17,160 bases of DNA from Amoebophrya sp. AT5.2 (taxonomy: Eukaryota > Sar > Dinophyceae > Syndiniales > Amoebophryaceae), in the NCBI GenBank assembly GCA_005223375.1, contig RXOD01004923.1, positions 1-17,160 of the forward strand, given 5' to 3'. The notes below the pieces were generated by a model, which had not been told where the DNA came from, searched no databases, and saw only the letters and a list, made by a program, of their open reading frames with translations. How positions within the stretch are numbered: position 1 is the first letter of the stretch; each line of letters starts with the position of its first letter. Positions 1 through 13,034 of this stretch are shown here, in pieces. The translations under genes were made by a program, and so were the position numbers.

Positions 1-311
1 TCTAGGATCGGCAGTAGGATTAGACTCCAACTGTTACGCCCCCACGGCCCACGAGAAAGCTGCGCTGTTCAATCAATCGGTGATCGGTGTTGGCCCCTAT
101 CGCTGAGAAAATTGCAGCCATACGAAGCTGGCAGCGACCCTTCTCATTCGGGTATCGTTGCGTGATGACCATCACTGACCGGAACAAGGTGACAGCCGGG
201 ATCTGCTAAGGGCTAAACCTAAACCGCTCCCCCCATGCAGTCGCTCAGCTTCATTTTTTTTTTTTTTGAAAAAATCTTCAACGACCTGGATTTTTTCAAC
301 CTCTAAGTACG
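1..311. other. No recognised gene; left-edge sequence with a poly-T tract
   Basis: No reading frame here looks coding. A run of 14 T at 254-267 followed by A-rich sequence, then a pyrimidine-rich stretch ending in CTCTAAG at 301-307, is compatible with the 3' end of an intron feeding the SNARE-like exon that follows. Earlier exons of that gene may lie here or to the left, but none was recognised. Confidence 0.4.
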
Positions 312-911
312 AGTTCCGCGATGGCCGGCACGCAGCGCCGTCTGAAAGAGATCACGAAGTCCCAGAGCGCGAAGTGTATGAAGAGACCAGGTGGTAAGTA
401 TTAAGCAAGTGGCAAGTACTAGGTGCGTGATGGGTCCCCACTTGGGTGGCGGATTGCCCTAGGTGGCGAGTGCGAAAAGGCGCTCCGAACCGCCCGGCGC
501 GAGTTTCAGAGATGCCCCATTGTGGGGGGTAGGGGGTGGCGGCCACGGGAGATCGATGAGCCATTGGAAGGTAGAGGGAAGGGCTGGGGGAAAGCCACTG
601 ACTACCTAGAATGGTGATAGAGCCGAAAAACAGGGCAAAAGAGGGCGGTCATGGTGGCGAGTGGTTGTCAGCTATAGGGAAGGCGCAGGAGAAGGAGTGC
701 CAACCCTGCCGACCGCGAGAAACCGCCCGCGTTGCTGCTGCAGACCTGCTCCTGTTGGGACCCCCAAATCCAAAGCGGACCCCGGAGAGCCCCCAAAAAA
801 TTTCACTTACAACCACTTAGGCACTTACCACCTGGCCCCACCATAAACTGCTTGCTGTGCTACATCTTCACGCTTATCGTCGTGATCGTGGTGCTGCTCC
901 TCACGTGGTGA
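312..911 (+). CDS. C-terminal part of a tail-anchored, SNARE-like protein (possibly Bet1-type Qc-SNARE), interrupted by a repeat-element intron
   Basis: Two coding pieces are visible. The first (about 312-390, frame of the ATG at 321) encodes a basic stretch with RRLKEITKSQSAKCMKRP. The second (about 835-911) encodes NCLLCYIFTLIVVIVVLLL then TW and a TGA at 909-911, a C-terminal membrane anchor with 20 of 21 codons ending in G or C. A polar SNARE-like helix, a short basic linker and a terminal membrane segment with LLCY at its start resemble the end of Bet1-family SNAREs, which act in ER-Golgi vesicle fusion. This is family resemblance only, because the SNARE core lies outside the visible exons. 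Joining the pieces in this frame needs an intron of about 391-834 ending in CCTG instead of AG. A canonical GT-AG join (donor 394, acceptor 820) would need the other open frame of the first piece, which has weaker GC3. A GTGAGT donor at 908 overlaps the stop codon, so the true end could be 1138. The 5' part is missing. Confidence 0.5.
387..845. mobile_element. Introner-like repeat element, copy 1, forming an intron in the SNARE-like gene
   Basis: The element is bounded by a perfect 13-bp inverted repeat: CCAGGTGGTAAGT at 387-399 and ACTTACCACCTGG at 823-835. It aligns in order with the UBE4 intron at 14823-15330 in these blocks: AGTACTAGGT (415-424); a GTGGGG/TAGGGGG block (520-539); AGCCATTGG (near 560); a 30-nt block at 611-640 matching 25 of 30 bases at 15067-15096; and the right end 824-845 matching 19 of 22 bases at 15309-15330. 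No transposase is encoded and the copy is about 450 nt, so it would be a non-autonomous element. The left inverted repeat supplies GTAAGT, a good 5' splice site. No target-site duplication was recognised with certainty. Its position inside an interrupted coding region supports its being removed by splicing. Confidence 0.72.
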
Positions 912-1138
912 GTATCTTTACTTACTAAAGCATTCATTGCGATAAAAGGCAAAGGCGGCTCCTGAGGACTTCGGGAACGATAGATCGATCCGGGAACCCA
1001 ATAAACAAGTGCAGTCTACAACTCCGTGCGATCTCATGTCGCTGTCTTGAATTTTGTCGCAACCACACTTGATTTACTTGTTGTATGTGCAGCAGCACGA
1101 GGACGAGCAGCTCGCACTTCTCCCTTGGAGTTAGATGA
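908..1138 (+). other. Possible alternative last intron and exon of the SNARE-like gene
   Basis: GTGAGTATC at 908-916 overlaps the TGA stop and is a strong donor match. A pyrimidine-rich stretch ending in TATGTGCAG at 1092 is a fair acceptor. Splicing 908-1092 would replace the final W and stop with about 15 residues, Ser- and Arg-rich, ending at TGA 1136-1138. Both readings are open, and the sequence alone does not choose between them. Confidence 0.35.
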
Positions 1139-1886
1139 TTGATTGGCACATGAAATAAAAGTTACAGTGGAAAATTCGCAGACGCGCTACACATTTACTT
1201 TCGGAAACGGTTGAATCAGTGATCGGTGACTAGCGGGTCGTTCGTTACTTCCACCTCCGACAGGCACGCCGTCGCCGTGATAGTTAATGTTGAGAACAAA
1301 GAACAATAAAAATAGAATTCAAATAAGTCAGCGCTAGTTTAGAAGTACTTCAAAAAATTGATATGATTTCCGCGATCCTTGAAAATCAACTCGGTTTTTT
1401 TCCCGTGCGTTTGCACTTTCTGCATGCCGCGCAATGCTCCCGCAACGGAATCCATCATCGAGTGATGAGCGCTAGCCCTCGTCGATGAACAGCGCAAATC
1501 GAAAAAATCAGATCAAAGTTACTCTTCATGATCTGTTGTCGTGCGACCACCTACTAGTCAAAATGTGAAAATTATAAAACTCATCGCCTCGTCGATCCAC
1601 CTCGATGACAAACACAAAACAGAATTCGTTTGACACCAATTTTTGAATCGAAGATTCAACCCCTCTTTCTTTCCTAGACGGTCCCCACCACAACCACTAC
1701 CACACGCTTTGCAGCAGCGAGACTCAAAGTCAAGATCAACAGAAAACACCAAAAAATCACCAGCAGGAAGCATCTTTTTTTCGCATCGTCAGATAAGAAA
1801 TAGAAACCAGATTGACAGTAATAAAGTCAACATTGCAATCTCGAGCTTAGGTCCAGTTTTCCATCGCCAGCAAAACCAAAAACAAA
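1139..1886. other. Spacer with the likely 5' flank of the helicase gene
   Basis: This spacer has AT-rich patches (about 1290-1420 and 1500-1580). No reading frame in it has coding character on either strand, and no TATA-type or other promoter motif can be assigned. It presumably holds the 3' flank of the SNARE-like gene and the promoter and 5' UTR of the helicase. Confidence 0.4.
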
Positions 1887-5608
<3,722 letters not shown>

Positions 5609-6633
5609 GCAGCTATGTGAAAGGCGAACCGAAGATCGGAGGTTGGACAACTACAGCTACAGGGTTGATGACTTAGAGATTAAGAAAGTATTTGATTATA
5701 CCGAGGATTCGTTTTTACTGATGCTGGACGAATGGACCGGAAAATCTAAAGCAAACGAGTGAACTTTTTTCGTTCGAAGAAAATGTTGGATAATCGATCT
5801 CGGGAGATATTGATTCGATGGTGGTACAACTTCTAGCTACGACCACGCAAAGACAAGCCAGTGCACCCCAGAACAAAACCCCTAGCACTTCTTTTACTTC
5901 TTGAGGGTTGCCTGAGGTCCAGCACATCAGTCCAACACTAAATGATTAAAACGCCAAGAATTAAGACTACTAGGTGGAGGACCACTGGTTGGCGCGAACT
6001 CTTTTTGACCACGAGACTCAATCGACATGGCAAGGACAAATGCGACATCTTCTAATCGTAATCCAAAACGACTTGTTGCGGAGGCGCGATGCGTCCTCAA
6101 AGCGACAGCTGGCTTAGGCTTAAGACAGGTCTTAGTTGACAGAAGAGACTTTTGAAAGCAGGGTGGGACACACCACCTATCATCTGAACTTTTTATCTGA
6201 TATTTGCACGGGCGAAAAGAAGTGAACTTTCTGGGATGACGGCTGAATTACGGGAGATCTAATCCTCAGCCTTGACGGATAAACCTTCTGCGGGCGTTTT
6301 GAAACGAAACGAAGGAGCAAATGAAGAAACCGCCTCGCTGCGCTTCGCCTTTCTCTTCGGGATCGTGTAAGTGCAGGAACACCTCCGACTGGAGCTTGTG
6401 TGTGCCGGACCCCAACCCGGTTCTCTGCGTCTGCCGTAGTAGTAGCTAGGAGTTCGTCTCTGCCAGTGCGAGCACTGCCGTGTCGTCCTCGTTCTTTTCT
6501 CGCTGTTTCGTGAGTGCAGCTTCTCCACGGCTTTTTCGTCACTGTGCTTCCCGTCAATGAATCGCCTGCGTCTACTACTTTTTAGATAGCGGGAACGAAG
6601 TAATAGAGACGTGGCGCGCGGGCGTGGTGGAGG
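5609..6633. other. Spacer between the helicase and the Kir channel gene
   Basis: This is about 1 kb with no frame of convincing coding character. It should hold the helicase 3' UTR and the 5' flank of the channel gene. An in-frame TAG at 6604 lies just upstream of the channel ATG at 6634, which limits N-terminal extension unless there is an upstream exon. No terminator, polyadenylation or promoter motif can be assigned with confidence. Confidence 0.4.
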
Positions 6634-9600
6634 ATGGCTCAGCATAACCGCCCTTCTTTTCTCGCGCGCGCCCGCGTCGCGAAGGACATTTTGTTCGGGA
6701 GCGGGAGCTTTTCCGAACTTGCCGCGAAAGAGGCAGGCAATGAGCCTCGGTACTTCCGTCCGAGAAAAACCAAATCCGCGCTCGCCGACGACCGGTTTTT
6801 CGATTTTTTCGATTCCTGGTACTTCAAGGTGCTGGACTCGAGCTACTACCGCCTCGCTGCCTACGCCGTGGTCACGTACTCGAGTATCTGCCTGTTCTTT
6901 AGCTTTCTCACGTGGCCGTTTGCGGAGAACATCAAGCTGTCGGCCGCGGAGGCCGACGGGAGTGCCGCCTCCGCCGGCAGCTCGTTCGCCGTCGCGCTGT
7001 CGTGGAGTGTGACGCACGTGATCACGATGGGCTACGGCCAATTCTCTCCCTACGACTTCGACAGAAGCGAGCCGGATTTGGGGCTGCTGTTCCTCGCAAC
7101 GTTCCAGCAGTTCGTGGGCATTTTGGTCAACGTACTGGCGTTCAGCGTGATGGTGACGAAAATCCAACATCCGAGTGCGGCAATCGTGTTCGCGAGACAG
7201 GCGCTGGTGACGACGCGCAACGGGCAGCGGGTTTTACTCTTCCGCATCGGGAACCTGCGCTGCAACCACATCTTCATGCCCGCATTCAGGCTGAGCTTGC
7301 TGCGCAGCGAGAGAACAAAGGAAGGGGAACACTACATGAAGTGGCTGCCGCTGATCGTACTCTCAATGATTAAATTTGCTCTTGCTGAAGCTGCGCCTAC
7401 GACACGTTGAGTTTGACGCAGAGCTAGTATCGCGATGACCATAGATAGAAGTAGAACTATCAATCTATGCGAACAAAATCAAAAATCATCTAGCGTCCTG
7501 CGTAAATGCAGGTAACCGAGATTCCCGTTGTGACCGCGGTGTGCGTGGCTGAGCATATCATCGACGGGGACTCCCCGCTCCAGGAACTCTCCGAGGAATG
7601 GATGGAGACACTGCAGTCCAATACGGACTTCGCTTTGTCGCTCACGTTCACTGGTCGCGACGGCGTTTACCATGATGATATCTGCGCGGCGCACCGCTAC
7701 TTCCGCGACGACCTCGTGTTCGGGCGTTTGCGGTTTGCGGATACGATGGAGGTTGATCCGCGCAGCGTGAAGCACGCCGAAAAAACGGGCGGAAAGCCGC
7801 GAGTGTTCGCGAACTTCGACAAAATTGGAGACTTCGTCGACATTGGGGGCGGGGACGCGGACGAAGAGGAAGGGGACGAAGATGCGGAATCATCGTCGAA
7901 GGGGAGCAAAAACCTTCTCAAAGACAAAGTAGAGAAAGAGTTCCTACATCTAGCGAAATTCGAGGAAGGAGGAGCTGTGGGGGGCACCACGGGCGCGGGA
8001 CGTTCGAACCAGATACAGATTGCGTCGCCCGGGGCGGTAGACGTCAGAATTCGGGCGGAAGGGGAAGCGGAAGGCCGCGAGGCGCTAGCAGTTGGAGAAG
8101 CTGGTGCCGGAGGTGGACAAGAAGTTTTTTTTCCGTTTCATCCAGACGAAGGCCAGAGCCTCATTTTGCCGATCGACGACGGCGCTCGGGGCTGGCAAAC
8201 AAGCAGTGAGAACGTCATGCCAGCTGGTGGGCCTTCTCCGCATCATGGTCAACATCTTGTTCTTCCTGTCACGCTCGCGCCAGACCAGCCACTTCGCAAC
8301 CGGCACCACCAGTCACCCGAACAAATAGAACAAGATCGCCCTGCGACCGCGACAGCGATGGCCTCGAATTTTTTCTCTACCGTATGCAATTTCAAGTACC
8401 AGTACGGCGGTAGCAGCTCGTCTTCCGCGAGTGGGTCGCGGGACTTCGGCCCCGAAGCCGGGGAAGCCGACGGCGCCTCGAATATTAAAGTCGCAAACAA
8501 CATGCAGCTGCGCAGCCGCTCGACCGGCGAGTGCTTCGGGCAGCTCGAGCAGGACTTCTACTCGCTGCACACGACGGACGTGGGCTGTGTACCGAGTTGC
8601 TTCGAGCATCCGCTTCGCAACGTGGTGTACCTATTCTGCTCGGGGGACACCCGGGGAAGCCATAAGGACCTAGAAGCGCTTTACGGTGCGGGGGAGGACG
8701 GAGATGAGGACGAGGATGAAGTTCAAGTTGTAGAGGGCGGTACTAGTAGTGCGAGTGCTACTGGTCGTCGTGCAGAAGTAGAAGAAGGTGCTAGCGCTTC
8801 AGGAGCAGGTGAACATGGACGTGGGGCGGGTTGTAGTGAAGAACTCACTCTGTTCGGCGGCGAGGGGCTCCTCGTCAAATCCTGCTCAGTCTCCTCCGTC
8901 GTGGACACGCTGTTGAAGGCGGCGCGGATACCCCACCAGTGCGTGTGCACGGACATGCTGGAGAAGCCGAGCTGGGTCGTGAAAATGGGGAAAAAAGCGA
9001 CCACGCCGGCCATTTTCTACAACGGAACGTACATGGAAGAATCGGCTGACATCCTTGAACTGATCGCAAGAGAGTTCGGCGAGTCGCACATTCGGAAATA
9101 CCTCGCAGTGCCGGACGAAGCGGAGGCGGAGAAAAGATACACGGAGAGGAAGAAGGCATGGCTTGAGGAGAACCCGCCGGTTCCCGTTTCGACGGTTGCG
9201 GGAGGTGCGGCAACGCAGACGACAGCGGAGGGAGGAGAAATAAAGGCATCCGATCTACTTCCAGTCCCGAAAAAAACAGAAAAACAAGAAGTGCCACCAC
9301 TGGCGGAACAAGCAGAAGCAGCACCCGCGGAAGCAGAAGCAATAAAACCCGCGGAAGCTGCAACTGCACTGCACAAGCCAACCGAGCCCGTCCCGATCCT
9401 CGTCGACATAAGCACGCCAGAGGCCGCGAAGCGCTCCGAGTTGCTTTCGCCGTCCAAGGCATCTGAGGTGGCGTCTCCGTCGCCGTCCAAAGACCCTGTA
9501 GCGGCAAAGTCACCGTTGAATGCAGCTGCGACATCTTCGAAGGTCGAGGATTCTCCCGCAAGTTGCGGGCTGCAGGATCGCCCGAGTTGGAAAATGTCTG

Positions 9601-12218
9601 CTACCAGTAGCGCCTCCTCTCGAAAACGCGAGGGAGACAAAAAATCAGTTGCCCCATCTTCGCCGCCTTCGAAAGAGAGCGGAACTGCTGGCGGGGATAC
9701 GGGTACTACGGGTTCTAGTAGTGAGACGGCAAGGAAGAAGAGCGACCTTCGCGAGGGTCAGCACTCGTCCGCGCCGGCGGCTAGCACCACACCCGCCCCC
9801 CCGCCCACGCCGGTGTACCAAGACACGTTTCAGGATGTATACAAACACCTCCATCTGCACGCGCCGAGGGGGGAGGTGTTGCCGAAGTTCGTGATGGCCT
9901 GTATGATGACGAACGTGATGCTGGCCATTCGCACGAACATGGTCATGGCGCAGACCGTTCAGCTGCTCGAGGACCTAAGCGAGGTCGACGCGGACCTGGA
10001 CGTCAAGCTCGAGGAGATGAAAAGCAGGCGAGGTGGCGGTGCTGCACTTGCATCTGGCGGAGGTGGCACCGTGGTCGTTGGAGACGTGGCGGAGGCGCTG
10101 GCGAAGCTGCGCGAGAGGCGAGAAGAGGTGCTGACGAAGCTAACATCCATGGACAAGGCGCGGAAGGTGGAAATACCCAAGCTGGCGAAGAACTTGGTTG
10201 ACCTGTGGGCCTGCGTGGATGAGATCTACAAAAACAAGGCGAGTGGAAGTGGCAGGTGGCTGCACGGGGACGGGCAGCGGTTGAGCCTCGACGATTGCGT
10301 GATGCTGCCGATTCTGAACGTCACCGCAGGCTGCATGCTTTTCATGTACCCGATGGCGCGGCTCGGATGGCCCCCGCAGCTGCCTGGCCTGGATCTCGCG
10401 AGGGAGGAGGCCGCGGAAGGCGAGCCTGAAAAAGAAGAAGGTGAGCGGCCGCTTCTGCCGCCGCCGTACTACTTTGTCCACTCGAAACTCGCACCAGAAG
10501 GCGCAACAAGCACGTCGGGCGATGAAAACAATACGACCTGCGGACATCGGTTGTGGAACGGACGGGAGCTGATTCTCCCCACCGAGTCGGCGTCAGACGG
10601 AACCCAACAACCAGTACACCTCGGCGGCGCTTCCTTCGCTTGCTCCACGTCGTTTTGGACGCCGGGAACCGCGCTGAAGCTGCCGCACATCGAAAAGGCC
10701 CTGCGCGACTTCCAGCAAACCGACCTGTACCGCGCGGTGTGTCCCGGCGGACTGCCCTTCGTGTGGACCCGCAAACTGCTCGAGAAGAAGTCGCTGAAGA
10801 TGTTTGGGTTCTCGCTCCCACCGAACGAAACCGCGGACCACTTGGCGGCGGTGCACGGGGACTTCTACCTCTTCCTGCAGAACGAAATCGTTTTGCCGGA
10901 ATTCGTCCAGGCAAACAGGCAGGTCGCCGCGGCATTGGACGCGTTCGAAGCTGGGCACGCGGCGGACGTCGCGCAGGAGGCGGAACTGCAATCGGAAGCG
11001 GAAGCCGCCGGCGAAGGTGGTGGAGCTGCCGCTTTCGTCGACCGAGTGTCTGCGTCGGCGCGGCGGCAGGATGCGGCGGTCGTGAGTCGCGCGAAAGCTG
11101 CTGGCGGCAGCATTTCCAAGCCCGCAGGGAAGCGGGCTGTAAAGCGGCCCCCGCTGTTTCTCGAGGACCCGAACAACCCGCCGAAAGCGAACAAGGAAAG
11201 CAACACCAAGAGCGGAGGACGTTTTTTCGAAGACCTGTTGAAGCTGGATCCGCATTCCTACCGGTTGATCCACGCCGAAATCATGCGACTCAGCATGGAG
11301 CATAACGACCTGTTCGAGGAGTTCTTGCGCGATAACTTCGCAAGGTTAACGAAACTCCGCAAGCGAGCAGCCTGCGACAAGATGCGTGCGTGGATGCGGG
11401 GAAAACTCGGGATGACGAGTCCTCGTCGTGGGGGCGCCGGGGCTGGGCGTGGCGAGCGCGAGGAAGCGGGCGGGTCCGCGTCAGCTGGTGCTGGTGGCTC
11501 AGAAGGTGCGCAACTACAGGCTGAAATGCACGTCAACAACGCGGCTTCCGCGCGGTCCTCGCGCATCAAGTCGTCGAGTGGAGCTGCAGCCGCGGGCCCG
11601 TTTGGTCTTCTGGCCCCGCTTCAACGATCTCCTGCCCAACTACTTGCATATCAGCAAGCTCAGCAAGAAGAACTTCAACTACTGCACCAGCGGCAGCAGC
11701 AGCAGCTGATGTTTTCTCCCGTTCCGTTCGCTCCTAGTGAGCCTGGGGAGCTCCTGCAGCGGTCCATGATGTCGGCTGCGTCTTCGCGGCCCCCGCTGCC
11801 CCCGCCGACGACGTCGCAGAGTAGTTACAGGGACAACTACCACAACTACACCTACAACGACCCGCATAATCGCGCTCGCGGAGGCAACATTCAGCTCGGT
11901 GGGCACGACAGCCAGTCGACGTTGGGAGGTAGCGGAACGCCAACTCCGCAAGCCATGCTGATGCGCGAGCGGTTCACTACCCCACCTCTGGCATCGGAAG
12001 GACGAGGAGTTGGGAGCAGGGCGGCATCTAACGAGCCGAGTCGGTCCGCTCCGCTGCCCGCGGCAACCTCGCAGCCGCCGCCGGTCGCCGCAGAGGAACA
12101 AGAGGGGAAAATGAGCCGAGCGTCCTCCTCATCAAAGACGAAAACGACAGCGAAGGCCAAACCGAAGCCAACACTGAAGCGAGGGGGAAGCCTGGCAGGG
12201 GCGAATCTCTGCCTGTGA
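6634..12218 (+). CDS. Inward-rectifier (Kir) type potassium channel with a long C-terminal extension carrying a CLIC/DHAR-like GST module
   Basis: The proposed exons are 6634-7356, 7512-8036, 8089-8311 and 8356-12218 (5334 nt, 1777 aa). The first intron (7357-7511, GT-AG, phase 0) is well supported because both sides are one Kir fold. The next two (about 52 and 44 nt) are inferred from a switch of coding frame. Kir channels are tetrameric potassium channels gated by cytosolic ligands. Seen here: amphipathic pre-TM segment (about 52-68), TM1 (71-94), pore helix and filter TMGYG (131-135), TM2 (about 148-174) ending in KIQHP, then cytosolic Kir sheets with RNGQRVLLFRIGNLR (195-209), EGEHYM and, after the intron, HIIDGDSPLQELS. 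The Kir part ends near residue 360. An acidic linker, a segment with a hydrophobic stretch (QLVGLLRIMVNILFFL), the GST-like module (separate entry), a charged helical region (about 1445-1510) and a Gln/Pro/Ser-rich tail follow. N166 occupies the TM2 site that is Asp in strong rectifiers and Asn in Kir1.1, so weak rectification is a reasonable guess. Alternatively the channel ends at TAG 8326-8328 and a second gene starts at ATG 8358, leaving only 29 nt between them. Confidence 0.82.
8037..8355 (+). other. Frame-switch block: small exon 8089-8311 flanked by two inferred short introns
   Basis: One reading frame is open straight from 7506 to 12218. Between about 8089 and 8311, however, the GC-rich third positions move to the next frame, which reads LEKLVPEVDKKFFFRFIQTK onwards, has an in-frame TAG just before it (8086-8088) and a TAG after it (8326-8328). 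Introns 8037-8088 (GTAGAC to CTAG, phase 0) and 8312-8355 (GTCACC to GACAG, phase 1) restore one continuous frame. The donor of the first could also be 8043, and its acceptor 8091. Confidence 0.55.
8862..10750 (+). other. GST-fold module (CLIC/DHAR-like) within the channel gene, split by a low-complexity insert
   Basis: Residue numbers follow the 1777-aa model. The thioredoxin-like half is 8862-9110 (about residues 660-742). It has a CxxS-type centre, C667-S-V-S-S, at the position of the CPFS active site of CLIC and DHAR proteins; a D-M-L-E-KPSW segment matching their KP.W strand-helix region; a cis-Pro site TTP (P708); and an ES pair (E719-S720) that in GSTs contacts the glutamyl end of glutathione. 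About 240 Ala/Glu/Pro/Ser-rich residues follow. A helical part begins near 9816 and includes SLDDC (1134-1138), matching the GST N-capping box seen as TLADC in CLICs, and ends with LPHIEKALRDFQQTDLYRAVCP, which parallels the CLIC C-terminal helices. CLIC-family proteins are glutathione-dependent oxidoreductases, some of which insert into membranes. Whether this copy binds glutathione, catalyses or only senses redox state cannot be told. Confidence 0.7.
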
Positions 12219-13034
12219 CCGTAATGATACGACCGTGAACAATCGGACTCATTCCAAGAATCACCGCATTGATGTAGTCGCAGACGTGAGACGTCTGATG
12301 TCTCCTGAAAGTGATGTTGAGACCACAGTAAACATGTTGGACGATGACGGTGTCTTCATCTTCGAGGAGTATCGGTGATAGTGTTGGTCTTGTTCCTGCT
12401 TCCTCCATGCCAAAGTAGCGGCCGCCGCGGCGCACAGGGAAAACTAACGTCGTCACCGCCCACTTCCAGCATGAAATCCCAAAATGGCTTTCCGTCGCAT
12501 GCATGGGAGATTGAACATCGACAGTCTCGTGATCTTCTTTCAGGTTAAGAAAGATCAATGCATGACTCGTACCTTCAGCTACCCGTTCAAAGTACTTAAA
12601 GAAGAACTGGACCTCGCTTTACCTCCGCCAGGCCTCAGTATACTATGCCTATCTCAACATACCATTCTGATAATTCTGCCAAGAAAAATACCGCAAGGAA
12701 TCGACAGTCAGAGCCTCTGCCAAAGAAACAAGATCCTTAGATTTATTAGGAAAAAAACCACTCTCATTTTTGATCTCATAGCCGTAGGGGTAGGCTAGGG
12801 TAGGAGACTTCTCATTTTCTCGATATATGATTTTGACTCATGATAGTTAGACGCAAACCCACGCACGCACGACGATTACCATGATGATGATTTCCATCGT
12901 CCGACATTGACGATGACCATCACTCCTTCGCCGGCGTTTTTGTGCTCAGCGACCGGGATTTGTAGAGAATCGCGACCGCAGTATTTGTTCTAGCCTGACG
13001 AGGACTCATCTCACCCTCACGCCCGCCCAGCACC
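12219..13034. other. Spacer between the channel gene and the UBE4 gene
   Basis: No supported gene. An open frame at 12484-12798 has AT-rich codon use and no recognisable motif. The 15-mer CAAAATGGCTTTCCG at 12480-12494 is identical to the bases around the helicase start codon (1883-1897). A degenerate run of TAGGG-like units lies at 12785-12804. The UBE4 start is preceded by CACC, a good initiation context. Confidence 0.4.

Noticed and set aside
164..176. GATGACCATCACT shared with 12912-12924
   Set aside because: Thirteen bases without matching flanks are compatible with chance in a window of this size.
6259..7170. Long minus-strand open frame of 303 codons
   Set aside because: It lies antisense to the Kir exon, is Arg-rich and has no domain; it is a shadow of GC-rich coding sequence.
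8092..8355. The 7506-12218 frame read as coding straight through this block
   Set aside because: Third codon positions in that frame lose their GC bias here, while the neighbouring frame gains it, so the open frame is probably accidental in this block.
12484..12798. Plus-strand open frame beginning MAFRRMHG
   Set aside because: It has AT-rich codon use unlike the real genes, no domain and no splice partners; kept only as a 15-bp repeat observation.
12785..12804. TAGGG-like tandem units resembling telomere repeats
   Set aside because: Only about four degenerate units between two genes; too short and irregular to call.
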